Source: Psychrobacter immobilis (GTDB taxonomy: Bacteria; Pseudomonadota; Gammaproteobacteria; Pseudomonadales; Moraxellaceae). From it: 64,000 nt of DNA. A model generated the notes under the pieces. It searched no databases and was not told where the DNA came from. It saw nothing but the letters and a program-made list of their open reading frames with translations. This document shows, piece by piece, positions 9,966-22,200 of this stretch. The stretch is taken from the NCBI RefSeq assembly GCF_904846285.1, contig NZ_CAJHAD010000007.1, positions 1 to 64,000 of the forward strand, in the 5' to 3' direction. Both the position numbers and the translations under genes were made by a program. Within the stretch, counting starts at the first letter, position 1, and every line of letters starts with the position of its first letter.

Positions 9966-10039
9966 CTAATCCTCCTAAAAATTTGTTCGTGTCTGGCAAA
10001 TGTAGGGTAATGAGGTAGTCGAGGCTTAAGGTTTAAGGC

Positions 10040-11197
10040 TTAGCGTTTAGCAAGGCGTACTTGGTGGTCATGCGTCACCGCTAACGCCCCCTGAATCTCA
10101 TCATTCATATCTAAATTTAGTGCCAGTGTCTTCGCTGAAGCGTCGTCTGTAGCTGCAGGAGCAATTAAAGTGGTGATAAAATTAACAAGGTTGTTGGCAT
10201 ATAAATCTGAAGACTGCGCTGCCAGTTGCGATGGAATATTAGCCGCCCCAACAATACGCACGCCATTTGCTGTGGTAATCGTTTCATCTGGTACACTGCC
10301 TTCGACGTTGCCACCGGTACCAGCCGCCATATCAATCAGCACTGAGCCCGCTTTCATTTTGGCAAGCGTCGCCCCATGCACCAAACGCGGTGCATTACGA
10401 CCAGGAATTTGCGCTGTGGTAATGACGATATCAGCATTGCTCAATGCCTTGTCAACCACTGCTGCTTGGTCTTTGACATATTGCTCTGATGGTGTCCAAG
10501 CATAGCCTCCTGTAGACTTAGCTGTCTCAGCTTCCTCTGCACTCATCGGTACATCAAGCCATTTACCACCTAAGGATTCTACTTGCTCGCGAGCCGTCGG
10601 ACGTAAATCACTTGCTTCAACGACAGCGCCTAAACGCTTCGCTGTGGCAATCGCTTGCAAGCCTGCAACGCCAACGCCTAAGATAACGACTTTGGCAGGT
10701 TTAACCGTACCGGCTGAAGTCATAAACATGGGGAACGGACGCGAATATTCGTTGGCAGCTAGCAATACTGCTTTGTAACCGGCAAGGTTGGCTTGTGATG
10801 ACAAGACGTCCATATTTTGTGCGCGCGACAAAGTACGTGGCAATAACTCCATTGCAAAGACGGTGGCGCCTTTTGCCGCATAAGTATCTAGCTGGCTATT
10901 GCGATACGGGTCAAGCATCCCGATAACCACTTGACCGGCCGTTAAATGTTCAGTTACTGTCGCTGGCAAGTCATTGACGGTAGTAATAATCTGCGACTGG
11001 CTGACGACCTCGGTACTATTGCTAGCAATGTCAGCACCCGCCGCTTGATACAGCTCATCAGCATAATATGCTGCTTGACCTGCACCTGACTGAATGACGA
11101 CTTCAAACCCTAGTTTACGTAATTTTTTTACCGCGTCTGGGGTTAGCGCTACCCGACTTTCACTTGCGCTATCTGCACTAATAACACCGATTCTCAT
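10040..11197 (-). CDS. pntAA: NAD(P) transhydrogenase alpha-1 subunit (NAD-binding)
   Basis: Soluble domain I of the transhydrogenase, which binds NAD(H) on the cytoplasmic face. It has the alanine dehydrogenase/PNT fold: an N-terminal RVALTPDAVKKL motif (about 15), MEL.PRTLSRAQNMDVLSSQANLAGYK (split over about 117-143, the domain interface) and a Rossmann GVGVAGLQAIATAKRLGA loop near residue 175. The D.R....EQVES segment after it contains the adenine-ribose binding Asp. At 385 aa it stops where the membrane part of single-chain PntA would begin. AAGGAG precedes the ATG. It is first in the operon with pntAB and pntB. Confidence 0.95.
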   Translation of the reverse strand: MRIGVISADSASESRVALTPDAVKKLRKLGFEVVIQSGAGQAAYYADELYQAAGADIASNSTEVVSQSQIITTVNDLPATVTEHLTAGQVVIGMLDPYRNSQLDTYAAKGATVFAMELLPRTLSRAQNMDVLSSQANLAGYKAVLLAANEYSRPFPMFMTSAGTVKPAKVVILGVGVAGLQAIATAKRLGAVVEASDLRPTAREQVESLGGKWLDVPMSAEEAETAKSTGGYAWTPSEQYVKDQAAVVDKALSNADIVITTAQIPGRNAPRLVHGATLAKMKAGSVLIDMAAGTGGNVEGSVPDETITTANGVRIVGAANIPSQLAAQSSDLYANNLVNFITTLIAPAATDDASAKTLALNLDMNDEIQGALAVTHDHQVRLAKR

Positions 11198-11698
11198 ACC
11201 GTCTCCTTACTTACGTCTAATGACTATACTCACGTCTAATGACTACCTTTTAACACCCTCAACGCACATTTAAAAAGCACAGGGGACAAAAAAATCTTTG
11301 GTCATGGTTGGTTTAACACTTAAGACCAAAGATTATCAATTTAATAAATGATGACTGCTTTGCCATCATGGCTTTTTATTATAGAGATATCGTCTGCTAA
11401 CTTTCATTGTCTAATGATGACCCACAAGTAAAATAAAAAGTTAGGTATTTACACCATCATCATAACTTTTATTGTTATATTAAAAACTTTTATTTTTTCC
11501 AAAAGCGCGCAAAGCCTGTAATCTATTAGCTCTGAGCTAGCGCATAAATTGTTCTAATATTTGACATATGTCTACGATGACGCTTAAAAATACAAAACAG
11601 CTACGACTAAGTCAAGATAAAATACTGTCTACCGTATAATAAGAAAACTTGACACTTAATTAGAACGCCCTTTAACTCATTATAAATAAGGAATAACC
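11198..11698. other. divergent control region between pntAA and yaaA
   Basis: About 500 bases without a gene. It contains a 14-base direct repeat (11213-11226 and 11232-11245, period 19) just upstream of pntAA. It also contains a 10-bp perfect inverted repeat with a 20-base spacer (11294-11303 and 11324-11333). A perfect TATAAT at 11635-11640 on the plus strand probably belongs to yaaA, although no good -35 accompanies it. Confidence 0.5.
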
Positions 11699-12511
11699 AT
11701 GTATTTTTTACTTTCCCCTGCCAAATCTCTTAATGAGAAAGATGTTGTGCCAGTTAATCTTGGTAACTACTATAGTCAGCCCGAGCTGATTGAACACTCG
11801 CAAACCCTCATGAAAAACTTAAAAGCAAAAGAGCCGATTGATTTGCAAGAGCTGATGAGCATCTCTGACGATTTGGCGCAGCTTAATGCTAAGCGTAATC
11901 AAGACTGGGCTTGGAGTGAAAATGAACATTTTACAGATGATGCATCTGGTAATACCGCCAAAGCTGCGGGTTATTTATTCGATGGTGATGTTTATACAGG
12001 ACTTGATATGTATCACATGGACGAAGATACGGCTATTTATGTCAATGAACATTTGGGTATTTTGTCAGGACTTTATGGTGTGCTTAAACCGTTAGATTTA
12101 ATTCAACCTTATCGCCTAGAGATGGGCACCAAGCTGAAAAATGAGCGCGGTGATAACTTATATGAGTTTTGGGGCGAAGCAGTGACTAATATTGTCAATG
12201 CACGCATGGCAGATAGTGATGACAAAGTTTTAATTAACCTAGCTTCTAATGAATATTTTAAGGTAATAAAAAAGAAAGCACTGAATGCGGAAATTATCAC
12301 GCCGAGATTTGAAGATGAAAAGAATGGTCAATATAAAGTGATTAGCTTTTATGCAAAAAAAGCTCGTGGACTGATGGTGAAATATGCTGCCGATAATAAA
12401 CTCACCAATGCTGAGCAATTAAAGCAGTTTAATTTGGCAGGATATTATTATTGTGAAGATGCATCTGATGATAAAAATTGGACCTTTAGACGAGAGGAAG
12501 CAAGTCAGTAA
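11699..12511 (+). CDS. yaaA: peroxide stress protein YaaA
   Basis: Member of the YaaA/DUF328 (UPF0246) family. In E. coli it is induced by OxyR and lowers free iron and DNA damage under hydrogen peroxide. The N terminus MYFLLSPAKSLNE and the SGLYGVLKPLDLIQPYRLEMGTKL block (split; about residues 126-150) are the strongest family marks, followed by NLASNEYFKV and the late KARGLMVKYAA segment. At 270 aa it is slightly longer than E. coli YaaA (258). AAGGAA precedes the ATG. It converges on groEL with a shared terminator between. Confidence 0.93.
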   Translation: MYFLLSPAKSLNEKDVVPVNLGNYYSQPELIEHSQTLMKNLKAKEPIDLQELMSISDDLAQLNAKRNQDWAWSENEHFTDDASGNTAKAAGYLFDGDVYTGLDMYHMDEDTAIYVNEHLGILSGLYGVLKPLDLIQPYRLEMGTKLKNERGDNLYEFWGEAVTNIVNARMADSDDKVLINLASNEYFKVIKKKALNAEIITPRFEDEKNGQYKVISFYAKKARGLMVKYAADNKLTNAEQLKQFNLAGYYYCEDASDDKNWTFRREEASQ

Positions 12512-12540
12512 TTTTTAAAACAATATCTAATTTGCATAAA

Positions 12541-12576
12541 AAAACCCCGATAAGCTTAGCCTATCGGGGCTTTATT
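12541..12576. terminator. bidirectional terminator between yaaA and groEL
   Basis: CCCCGATA (12545-12552) and TATCGGGG (12562-12569) form a perfect 8-bp G+C-rich stem, flanked by A-runs on the left and TTTAT on the right. On the minus strand the stem is followed by seven T, ideal for groEL. Confidence 0.85.
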
Positions 12577-12606
12577 TGAACTAGGTTTAATAAGTGTTAG
12601 CGCAGC

Positions 12607-14259
<1,653 letters not shown>

Positions 14260-14358
14260 TTACTCCACTATTATAAGTATGAGAATGCAATTAAATGTTT
14301 CAATAATTTTTCAATAATGTTGTCAAAATGCGCTGAGTATAAAAATACTCAAAAAGGA

Positions 14359-14652
14359 CTAGCCTTCTAACACACCCAATACATCAGATTCTTTCATAAT
14401 CAATAGTTCTTCGCCGTCAACTTTCACCGTTTGACCAGCATATTGACCGAACAAGACTTTGTCGCCAGTTTTTACATCTAACGCGCGAGTTTCGCCGTTG
14501 TCACGAATCTGACCGTTACCAGTTGCTAGCACTTCACCTTGTGAAGGTTTTTCTTGAGCAGAACCAGGAAGCAAGATACCACCAGCCGTTTTTGTTTCTT
14601 CTTCTATGCGGCGGACAACAATACGATCATGTAAAGGACGAATATTCATCAA
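14359..14652 (-). CDS. groS: co-chaperonin GroES
   Basis: Seven-subunit lid of the GroEL chamber. It is 97 aa, with the [11 protein letters not shown] start, the mobile loop [20 protein letters not shown] (about residues 20-39, holding the GGI(V)L contact with GroEL) and the [16 protein letters not shown] core. GGAGAC precedes the ATG. It is first gene of the groES-groEL operon. Confidence 0.98.
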   Translation of the reverse strand: MMNIRPLHDRIVVRRIEEETKTAGGILLPGSAQEKPSQGEVLATGNGQIRDNGETRALDVKTGDKVLFGQYAGQTVKVDGEELLIMKESDVLGVLEG

Positions 14653-14778
14653 TATGTCTCCAATAAGTTGGTTATTTAAAGTAAGGGTTTATTTGAATTA
14701 ATGATCTCAATACCAAGATCTATCAGAATGACTACTTAAAAGCAGCATCTTTAAGATAAGCTTTGAGCTTGTATCAAA

Positions 14779-14807
14779 AAGTGGGGGCAAGGTGAGTTCG
14801 GTTCAAG
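14779..14807 (-). promoter_or_regulatory. sigma-32 type heat-shock promoter of groES-groEL
   Basis: On the minus strand CTTGAA (14802-14807) is followed after 15 bases by CCCCACTT (14779-14786), close to the sigma-32 consensus CTTGAAA / CCCCATnT. It would give a leader of about 120 bases before groES. No CIRCE inverted repeat was seen in the leader. Confidence 0.75.
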
Positions 14808-14940
14808 TGTAAAGGCCAAAAATTTACAAGAATTTTGCACATCGTCGCTTATTCAGTGGTGAATATCATGGATTAAAAGTGATTTGTTTAGAAAACCCTG
14901 CTTTAAAGGCTTTAGCATGATTTTAAAAGTATAGATTTGA

Positions 14941-15225
14941 ATGGTACATTGGTATTGCAATACTTATAAATTACACTATATCGTTTACACCTCGTCGATA
15001 ACTGACCAGTGCTTAATAAGCTTACAGCACGTTACTGCTCATGCACTGTTTAGCGAAACCAGCAACATTGACTACAATAGCCAAACGCTTGCCTCCAACG
15101 CTGCCCTTGAAAATGTAACAGAGTATGACAATATATAAGGCTGAGCACATAATAAGATTTATAAAAATACAACAGTTACTGATGACAGCTGATATCACAG
15201 CCTGAAAACAAATTAAGGAATATCC
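14941..15225. other. upstream region of the DUF3108 gene
   Basis: Together with the groES leader and promoter this makes a 570-base stretch without a convincing gene. A 65-codon reading frame at 14941-15138 has no ribosome site and an unprotein-like composition. I see no clear promoter or RNA gene here. Confidence 0.35.
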
Positions 15226-15996
15226 ATGAGTTTTTTATCACAAAATAAGCAATCTCTAGCAAATGATTCTAATAACCCAAAACGCAGCCCATCTAAACTT
15301 TTAAGCGCCCTAACCACAGGGGTGAGTATTGCTGCGATTGGAGCTTTAAGTATGACCACACCTACCCTTGCCAGCGCCAAGAACATTGAACCGTCAAGCG
15401 CCAACTACAGCTTTACCATTGAAGATAAATATAAAGGTACTGCTACTCGTACTTTGAATAAGTCTGGCAATACGTGGAAATACAATGTCGATGCTCGGGT
15501 GGCTGGTGTCGCGACCGCTGCGCAAAATAGCACCTTTACCATTAATGGTAATAGTGTTATCCCAACCCAAGCCAGTACCACTTATAAACTATTAGGCGTT
15601 GGTCGCACACACAAATTGGACTTTAACCCAAGCACTAAAAAAGTAGTGAGTAACTATAAAGGCAAATCAACAACCCTGAACATGACGCAACAAGCTTTTG
15701 ATGATTTGAGCCTTGAGATACAAATTCGCCAAGATTTATTAAACGGTAAATTCTCTGGCAACTATTACATGGCGAAAAAAGATAAGATTGAGAAAACGCC
15801 CTTTAAAAAATCGGGTAATACTAAAATTACCGTGCCAGCGGGTACCTTTGATACCGTACGTGTCGACCGTGTACATGATGATAACAGTCGCTCGACCAGT
15901 TTTTGGTTGGCGCCAAGCTTAGATTACTTACCGGTAAAAGTCAGTCAAATTAATGATGGTAAAAAGATGGATTTAGAATTAACCAAAGTTAATTAA
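15226..15996 (+). CDS. DUF3108 domain-containing periplasmic protein
   Basis: Family recognised by pattern only. A long polar N-terminal region leads into a hydrophobic export segment (about residues 28-45) with an ASA-KN cleavage site near 51. The mature part is beta-rich, with the alternating strands typical of DUF3108: GTATRTLNKSGNTWKYNVDA near 67, then VPAGTFDTVRVDRV near 204 and a final YLPVKVSQ strand. Function is unknown; it may be an envelope protein. AAGGAA precedes the ATG at 15226. It converges on the DUF2069 gene with a strong terminator between. Confidence 0.75.
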   Translation: MSFLSQNKQSLANDSNNPKRSPSKLLSALTTGVSIAAIGALSMTTPTLASAKNIEPSSANYSFTIEDKYKGTATRTLNKSGNTWKYNVDARVAGVATAAQNSTFTINGNSVIPTQASTTYKLLGVGRTHKLDFNPSTKKVVSNYKGKSTTLNMTQQAFDDLSLEIQIRQDLLNGKFSGNYYMAKKDKIEKTPFKKSGNTKITVPAGTFDTVRVDRVHDDNSRSTSFWLAPSLDYLPVKVSQINDGKKMDLELTKVN

Positions 15997-16017
15997 GCCA
16001 TTATTTCTGCATAAATA

Positions 16018-16070
16018 TTTAACATAAAAAAGCGGCGCTCTATATTAGAGCGCCGCTTTTTTATGTTAAA
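16018..16070. terminator. bidirectional terminator, 25-bp perfect stem
   Basis: Arms 16018-16042 and 16046-16070 are perfectly complementary with a 3-base loop. The G+C-rich core GCGGCGCTC is flanked by A6 and T6, so it terminates transcripts from both convergent neighbours. Confidence 0.9.
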
Positions 16071-16105
16071 TATCGGATACAACAATACAGGATATCAAAA
16101 CTCAT

Positions 16106-16603
16106 CTAGCGAGAACGTGGCTGCTTAACGACATTATTCATTGACGGTAGGCGTTTTAGTAGAATAAATAACCAGACGTTAATTGCCAGTAATAAAACAA
16201 AATCAAGCAGATATACGACTATTTCAGCCCAACTACTGCCATAAATGCGAGTGAATAGCACTACACCACTTGCCCCGAGATAAACCAGAGTAAACATGCT
16301 ATCTATCAATAGCGCATAAGGCGAACGCCCGCGTAGTATCGATGGCGTTAAGACAAATGCTGGTACCAACCATAGCCCTTGCCAAGCAATACCGCCGATA
16401 ATATCTGGATTACTGGGATTAAAAATACTGATTAAAATCGGCAGCGCCAATAATCTAAAAACCAGCCAAACCAACCATGTCACCATCAAACGCTGCCGGA
16501 TAGGTGTTATCGGTTTTTGCGCCTTCACAGCATTAATAGCCTGAGGTATGTTTTCTGCTGGCGTTTTTATTTTACTGTCCTGATTGGAGCGGTTAGTAGC
16601 CAT
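16106..16603 (-). CDS. DUF2069 domain-containing membrane protein
   Basis: A 165-aa protein with four predicted membrane helices (about residues 43-65, 73-95, 98-122 and 130-155) after a polar, positively charged N terminus. This layout matches DUF2069, a family of unknown function that is often next to wrbA in gammaproteobacteria, as here (53 bases downstream of wrbA, same strand). Conserved GIAWQGLWLVPA and SPYALLIDSM segments support the assignment. Confidence 0.75.
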   Translation of the reverse strand: MATNRSNQDSKIKTPAENIPQAINAVKAQKPITPIRQRLMVTWLVWLVFRLLALPILISIFNPSNPDIIGGIAWQGLWLVPAFVLTPSILRGRSPYALLIDSMFTLVYLGASGVVLFTRIYGSSWAEIVVYLLDFVLLLAINVWLFILLKRLPSMNNVVKQPRSR

Positions 16604-16656
16604 GAGAGATGTTTATTTCCTAATTGATAGCAACAAGCAGCAACGGATGAGGGCAA

Positions 16657-17289
<633 letters not shown>

Positions 17290-17545
17290 CTAAAAATATT
17301 GATGTTGTTATTTGATATATGTGTTATTTCAGCTATATATAGCAGACAACAAGCATTATAAATTGATGTACACATTATGCCCGAGTCATTCACTGACATG
17401 CAAACAAAGCGCACTTAGCATTATAATTGTACAGATGGTATAGACAACCTTAAACTTACGATTACTTAATGCATTTTGACACAATTAAGTGGCAGATTGT
17501 GGACGGCCATTTTTGCTACACTATTTGCACTCTTATTCCTGCTAA

Positions 17546-19108
17546 ATGGTTGTCATGGAAAATCTATTAAAAAAACTCCCTTTTTTACACCAACGTTGGT
17601 TTCAGTTTCTGCGTTTTCTCACTCGGCATTTTTTTGAAGACGACTGCCAACAAAAAGCTGCGTCACTCACCTACACGACTTTATTATCCATTGTGCCTAT
17701 ATTAACCGTGCTTTTGATGATTCTATCCTCAGTTCCAGCCTTGGCTTCCGTCAGAGCGCAGATTTATGAGGTGGTATATAGCAACTTGCTGCCCCAGTCG
17801 AGCTTACAGGTCAGTAAATATATCAATACCTTTGCTGAGCAATCATCAAACCTGACTATTATTGGCGCGATGGTTTTAGTCTTTACCACCATCATGACTT
17901 TGACCACCATTGAGCGTGCTTTTAACCAAATCTGGCGGGTAGAAAATCGCTCTGGCGGTATGAAAAGTATGTTGCGCTATTGGACCATCGTCACGTTGGG
18001 GCCGTTAGTGTTGGGTACCGCATTTCTTGCCTCAAGTGCCGTACAAAGCCTAAGTTTTTTAAACCGACAAATTGCAGGTTATGGCATCGACTGGTCATTT
18101 TGGGTACAAGTCGTCTCCTTTGGTATTACGGTCGCTGGTTTTATCAGTATGTATTGGTTCATTCCAAAAGCCCGTGTCCCTGCAAAAAACGCCGCTATTG
18201 CCGGTGTATTTGTCGCGATTATCTTTGAGCTAATGAAAAATCTTTTTGGTACCGTGATGGCAAACTTTACCAGCTATGAAGTCATTTATGGTGCGTTTGC
18301 GGCGCTGCCAATTTTCTTATTATGGATATACCTGTCTTGGAATTTGATTTTGTTGGGCGTTGAGATTAGTTATACCTTGACTATTTTCGAGACCGAAGAA
18401 GTCTATCCACGCCATCCGCTCTTAAGTTTACTCGATATGTTAAATCTCGTTTATACCCATCATTTAAAAGGCGAGGCAGTCAGTGAACAGGCGCTACGCA
18501 ATGTATTGGGGCGCAAAGAGCTGCCAAAATGGTATACCTATCTTAAATATCTGCAAGACAGCAATTTAATCACCATGACGGAAGAAGAAGATTATGTGCT
18601 GAAAAAGGATTTGAGCAAAATGACCTTGTGGGACTTTTATCGCACTTTGCCTTATCCATTGCCTATCAAAGATGAGCTTGATGAGATGAATCCAAAGGAT
18701 CAAAAGCCTTGGCTAAGCTTATTGGTCAATCGCTTTGAGAACACCGAAGCCTATGCCAAACAGCAATTAAATGTGCCGCTAAATGCTATCTTTGCTCACA
18801 GTGAACCACGTAAAAAATCAGCGGAAAATGAAGCCGATTTAGCTAAAAAAGATCGCTCTAAAATCTTTAGAAAATCGAGCGCCGCTACGCCTAGCCATTT
18901 ATCTAAAGAAAATAAAGGCAGTGATAACGACACGCCGCGCTTTGATCCGGTCGCTTATGACAAAGACAGCGATATAGAATGCGATGAGCGCAATAATGAA
19001 ATTATCATTCCTAAAGACATAGGCGATGATAAAGTCAATGCTGAGAGTAAACTTGCTACCAATAGAGGCGATATCATTACTGAAGCGGATAATCCAACAG
19101 CGAAATGA
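17546..19108 (+). CDS. YihY/BrkB family inner-membrane protein, extended
   Basis: Members of this family (once misnamed RNase BN) are six-helix membrane proteins of uncertain role. The family start is clear: FFEDDCQQKAASLTYTTLLSIVPILT (split around residues 30-55), then TLTTIERAFNQIWRV (about 117) and the GA.AALPIFLLWIYLSW segment near 250. A winged-helix-like region follows (about 300-390). The last ~130 residues are charged and low complexity, so at 520 aa it is much longer than E. coli YihY (290). No clear Shine-Dalgarno is seen; the ATG at 17555 is an alternative start. Confidence 0.85.
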   Translation: MVVMENLLKKLPFLHQRWFQFLRFLTRHFFEDDCQQKAASLTYTTLLSIVPILTVLLMILSSVPALASVRAQIYEVVYSNLLPQSSLQVSKYINTFAEQSSNLTIIGAMVLVFTTIMTLTTIERAFNQIWRVENRSGGMKSMLRYWTIVTLGPLVLGTAFLASSAVQSLSFLNRQIAGYGIDWSFWVQVVSFGITVAGFISMYWFIPKARVPAKNAAIAGVFVAIIFELMKNLFGTVMANFTSYEVIYGAFAALPIFLLWIYLSWNLILLGVEISYTLTIFETEEVYPRHPLLSLLDMLNLVYTHHLKGEAVSEQALRNVLGRKELPKWYTYLKYLQDSNLITMTEEEDYVLKKDLSKMTLWDFYRTLPYPLPIKDELDEMNPKDQKPWLSLLVNRFENTEAYAKQQLNVPLNAIFAHSEPRKKSAENEADLAKKDRSKIFRKSSAATPSHLSKENKGSDNDTPRFDPVAYDKDSDIECDERNNEIIIPKDIGDDKVNAESKLATNRGDIITEADNPTAK

Positions 19109-19266
19109 TAGATAATTTCTGATATAGCAAATAGAGCTATTAATAACTATATTTTTGCAATAGCATTAGGAATGCAAAATTATACTAATGTATAGAACAA
19201 ATGTCGTACAAATTAATAACATAGTTGTTATATTACTCCCCAAATTATACTAATAAGGGGGTTTAC

Positions 19267-22200
19267 TTGAAAAATATAAGGGCATTTCAAACTAAAGCAT
19301 TAAGCATTGGCATTATTTCCATCATGCTTTCTGCTTGTGGTGAAGGCAGTGACACTCCTCCTCCAATAGTAAACCCACCTGTTACTACACCTGGAACGAG
19401 TATTCCTGCCACACCGCTTGAGCCAAGTACGCCTATCAAGCCACCAGTAACCAGTATTCCTGCTACGCCACTTGTGCCAGCCACACCTATAAAACCAAGC
19501 GTGCCGCTAACACCGCTTGAGCCAAGTACGCCTATCAATCCACCAGTAACCAGTATTCCTGCTACGCCACTTGTGCCAGCCACACCTATAAAACCAAGCG
19601 TGCCGCTAACACCGCTTGAGCCAAGTACGCCTATAAAATATCCAGAACCAAAAAAAGACATTGCTGATTATTATCTATTGGGTTTCTTTGACTATAACGG
19701 TGTGGGTGAGACGCGAGAAATCCGTTCTGATTTACTGGGCTCTTTCCAAGCCATGATTCAATTTGGGCAAAATCATACGGTAGATCCTCAAGGCAACGAA
19801 GCAAAAAACATGCCGCGCCTAACAGCAGAGAAAGAAGCTCTTTTATTGGTAACCCCTACGCTTGAGATGGGGGCAGTCGATCAATTGGTTGCTGAAATTT
19901 ACAAAGACGGATTTATATTACGCAAGGTTAATTTGGATGACCCGACTCATCTTCCACTTTCTGACCAAACAAATAGCGATGATAGACCACGTGTTGCCTA
20001 TAGTAAGCGTGCTTGGTCAACAAGATTGAACTGGGATGAAGTACAAGCTGGTCTCAAAATTCGCATTGTCGATGAAAAAAATCGTAGCGGTGAACTATCA
20101 GAAAATAAAATAGACTTTGCGGCTCCAGGCGAGCTGGTATTAACCAATATTCGTCTTGGTCTTTTGAGTCCAGTGACTGTAAATAACAATGGTCATTATA
20201 TGCTGCTACAGCCAGAAAAGGCTGGTGCAGATTATTTCCAGACCATCCCAGCAGCACAAATGACTGTCGCTAAATATGATGACGTCGTGCTTGATCGAGT
20301 GATGGTCGCGAATGGTACTATCTATGATGTGGCTTCAGGTAGTGCTTCAACTGGTGACGTTTATAGCGGTGATATGCGCGAAAACACGGGTAAATCAACC
20401 TTTGGTGTTGGTATTAATCTGGCGAACTGGGGCGTCACCAGCGCATCGATGCTAAGCCAAGAGCAGCCGCAACTTACCCAAAATGTCAATGCACACCATG
20501 CCCGTGGCAAATACGCCAACGGTATATTCAACCATGGCTTAAGCGGTGGTAATGGCATGCTGACTTTGATTGATTCGGTCGGTAATGAGTTTAGTCATGA
20601 AATTGGCCATCATTATGGATTAGGGCATTATCCGGGTAAAGTTGACGATAAAAAGTTCTGGTCAGAACACCATGCAGATAGTGGTTGGGGTTTTATGCCA
20701 CTTAGAAATAGAATGCGAGGTAACTTTGAATGGTGGCGAAAAGATGTCGGTGCCGGTACTGAGGACTCACCTACTTTCTTAGCCCAATATGGCTATGGTC
20801 GTGACGCCATGTCTGGTGGCTCTAATAACAGTGATATTTCACGTTATACCCATTACACCGGTTATAGTACGAAAACCAAGATCCAACCAGCATTCGATCG
20901 TTATATGTTTGCCAGTGATTCAGCGACTGGTTACAAAAAGTGGGATGCTAGCCTTAGAAAGATGCAAGCTGCGCAACCAAAAGTGCCAAAATCCACTAAC
21001 GTTTGGTACAACAGTGCAGATGGAAACTATTTAAGACCGCGGTTGCAGGGCGTGCCTGTCTATACTATTTTAGGTGGTTATGATCCTGTCGAGCAAAAGG
21101 GTATTATTTATCCAGAAGCACGCGGTAACTGGGGTAACGTTTTTGATTTGCCTGCGGCGAATACGGCAACTGACGTCGCTAGCTGCTGGTTAACGGTTAC
21201 TTATAGTAACAACATGGTTAATAATATTGCTTTGGCACCTAATCGAATGAATGGCAATAGCAATGCTAATAAATTTCATGTCAACCTAGCGATTTCTGAA
21301 AACCCTAGCAAGATCGATCTTTACTGTAAAAAGGCCAACGAAGCGCAGGTATTATTATCTTCAACGACTATTAGCCAATATAGCGATACTATCAAACCAG
21401 CCGTTACCTTTGGTAAAGGAAATGGTTTTAGCGCATTAAGAAAAATCGAATTACCAGTATTAGAGCAACAACTTATCGCCCAAGCTGCAAACCCGACTAT
21501 TAGTTTGGACGCTAATGGTGAATTAATATACAACTCTTATAAAGATGATCGTAATGAGCTACGTCAAGAGTTCAGCCAGCAAGCATTCCAAGCGTTAGAG
21601 CGTTATGAGCAGCAACAACAAACGATGCAGCGCTTAAATCGTTGGGTCAATGTTTATCGTAATGATTTAGTCGAGAGCGGGCCTGAAGTAATCACTGCCT
21701 TTCAGAAATTTGTCAAAGAGCTAGATTTACAGGATGACAAGCCTTTAGCAAACGTCAGCCCACTCATGAATGGTAAAAACTGTCTTAAAGTTGAAACATT
21801 GGAAGATGGTAAGCCAAATGCCTTTATCAGCGGGTCAAGTGCTTGCACAGGAGACGATTCTGAGCAATGGATTCAAGATACAAAAGGTAGAATCCATAGT
21901 AAAATGGCGATAGATCAATGCCTAATACCTCAAGGCGGTAATGTCATTAATCTAGCCCCTTGTAACGACCAAGCAAGCGCGCAAGTTTGGCAAATGGATG
22001 TAACAACCAACGCCATCAAACAAGGTAATCAGTGCTTTGACTTAGAAAATGGTTATTTAAATAATAATCGGGCGCGCTTAATTCGTTATGGTTGTAACAA
22101 TGGTGGTAATCAGAGATGGACGATGTTAACTCAGAACCCAAGTTTAATATTATCGTCAGCTGGTAAAAATCTACCCTTGATTGTGGAGAGTATGCAAAAG

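Noticed and set aside
14941-15138. 65-codon plus-strand frame before the DUF3108 gene
   Set aside because: No ribosome site, unprotein-like composition, and it lies in an AT-rich upstream region.
19287-19661. Long minus-strand frame opposite the protease stalk, with Gly/Val-rich repeats
   Set aside because: It is the antisense image of the Pro/Thr repeat codons; no start context and an improbable sequence.
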